Below the pieces are notes generated by a model, which ran no database searches, was not told the origin of the DNA, and saw only the letters and a list, made by a program, of their open reading frames with translations. This document shows positions 13,470-14,310 of a DNA stretch of 14,310 nt, piece after piece. Origin of the DNA: a bacterium (GTDB lineage: Bacteria > BMS3Abin14); contig CP070682.1 in the NCBI GenBank assembly GCA_020352595.1, positions 52,300 to 66,609 of the forward strand, given 5' to 3'. The number at the start of each line of letters is the position of its first letter. Position 1 is the first letter of the stretch. The translations under genes were made by a program, and so were the position numbers.

Positions 13470-14310
13470 ATGGACCGCGTTTTCGGCAACTACCTCTTCA
13501 CGCGGCGCATCGGGGCCGGCGGCATGGGCGAAGTCTACCAGGCCGTCAAGAGAGGACCCGAGGGCTTCGAGGTGGAGGTGGCCCTCAAGCTCATCCTCCC
13601 CCACCTGGCCGGCGACGCGTCGTTCCGGGACATGTTCTTCCGCGAAGCCCGCCTCGCGGCCCTCCTCAAACACCCCAACATCGTCAACGTCCACGGCTTC
13701 GACATCCTCGAGGACATCCCCTTCATCGAGATGGAGTACGTCCAGGGCGTGGACCTGGCCAGCCTTCTAAGGAGGCTTCCCCGGGGCCAGGTCCTGTCCC
13801 TGGCGGAAGCGGTCCACGTGGTCCACTGCGTGGCGCGGGGCCTGGCGTACGCCCACTCCTTCAGCGGAGGAAAGGGAGAGGGTGTCGGGGTGGTCCACCG
13901 CGACCTCAATCCCCACAACATCCTGGTCTCGAGGGAGGGCGAGGTCAAGATCGCCGACTTCGGCATCGCCCGCGCGGCCGTGACGGCCGGCGCGGCTTCG
14001 GCCACCCTCATGGGCAAGCTGGCCTACATGTCGCCGGAGCAGGTGGAGGGAAAGCCCCTGGACCACCGCAGCGACCTCTTCAGCCTGGGCACCACGGCCT
14101 ACCATCTCCTCGCGGGCCGTCACCCCTTCCAGCGCCAGAGCGAGGCCGCCACCCTTCGCGCCATCCAGCAGGTCTCCTTCAGGCCACTGCGGGAAGCCGC
14201 CCCCGATGTCCCGCTGCCCGTCGCGAGGGTGGTGGAGTCCCTCCTGGCCCTTCTGCCCGGGGATCGTCCCGAAACCGCACGCCTTGTGGCCGAGGCCTTC
14301 CAGGAACACC
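13470..14310 (+). CDS. Hanks-type Ser/Thr protein kinase (5' part, runs off the window)
   Basis: The frame is open from ATG 13470 to the window end, giving 280 residues with a kinase domain from residue 8. The glycine loop is GAGGMGEVY (15-23), the ATP-anchoring lysine Lys40 (VALK), the helix-C glutamate Glu59, the catalytic loop HRDLNPHN (143-150, Asp145), DFG at 163-165 and YMSPEQ at 186-191. The usual lysine of HRDLKPxN is Asn147, a change familiar among myxobacterial-type bacterial kinases. No transmembrane segment or sensor is visible yet; any such domain would lie beyond the window. The start is the only plausible one, since the next Met is inside the glycine loop, but no ribosome binding site precedes it. 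It is the only plus-strand gene and diverges from the PHP gene. Confidence 0.9.
   Translation, partial: MDRVFGNYLFTRRIGAGGMGEVYQAVKRGPEGFEVEVALKLILPHLAGDASFRDMFFREARLAALLKHPNIVNVHGFDILEDIPFIEMEYVQGVDLASLLRRLPRGQVLSLAEAVHVVHCVARGLAYAHSFSGGKGEGVGVVHRDLNPHNILVSREGEVKIADFGIARAAVTAGAASATLMGKLAYMSPEQVEGKPLDHRSDLFSLGTTAYHLLAGRHPFQRQSEAATLRAIQQVSFRPLREAAPDVPLPVARVVESLLALLPGDRPETARLVAEAFQEH

Noticed and set aside
13401..14309. Minus-strand frames of 97-180 codons opposite the kinase
   Set aside because: The plus-strand frame has every kinase motif in order; the minus-strand frames are its complement.

Overview
The window is a gene-dense, GC-rich bacterial chromosome segment. Gene content and order, the ProA/ProB sequence style and the Hanks-type kinase suggest a deltaproteobacterial (Desulfobacterota-like) genome. 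That assignment is by resemblance only. Nearly everything lies on the minus strand, so the genes are best read from right to left. I see no rRNA, tRNA, CRISPR array, transposase or phage gene.

From right to left: (1) 13470-14310, plus strand, the first 280 residues of a Ser/Thr protein kinase that runs off the window. It diverges from the rest across a 294-bp spacer holding a heptad inverted repeat and a 39-nt pyrimidine tract. (2) A PHP-domain phosphoesterase of the RNase AM/YciV type, with its own likely promoter. (3) A tight unit of four genes: FmdB-type zinc ribbon, two-TM potassium channel with RCK domains, TIM-barrel isomerase-like protein, and an 857-residue radical SAM (TIGR03960-like) protein fused to a DUF2344 (TIGR03936-like) domain. 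The last three overlap or nearly overlap. Their likely promoter has its -35 box over the stop codon of the PHP gene. (4) RNase G (rng), after a 512-bp spacer with its own candidate promoter and a long leader. (5) A 474-bp intergenic mosaic of hairpin repeats, then rplU-rpmA-obgE-proB-proA-nadD-(rsfS start), the classic L21/L27/Obg operon followed by proline and NAD synthesis genes, with a TTGACA promoter 50 nt before rplU.

Functionally the window concentrates ribosome construction and RNA maturation: L21, L27, Obg, RNase G, an RNase AM-like PHP protein and the start of a probable RsfS. ProB/ProA carry out the first two steps of proline synthesis and NadD makes the NAD precursor. The part with no known function is the radical SAM-DUF2344 protein and its TIM-barrel partner, translationally coupled to a K+ channel and sitting beside rng. 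The non-coding DNA is notable for short degenerate repeats: octamers on both sides of proA, heptads near rng and before the kinase, and two related hairpins whose stems differ by a compensatory base-pair change.
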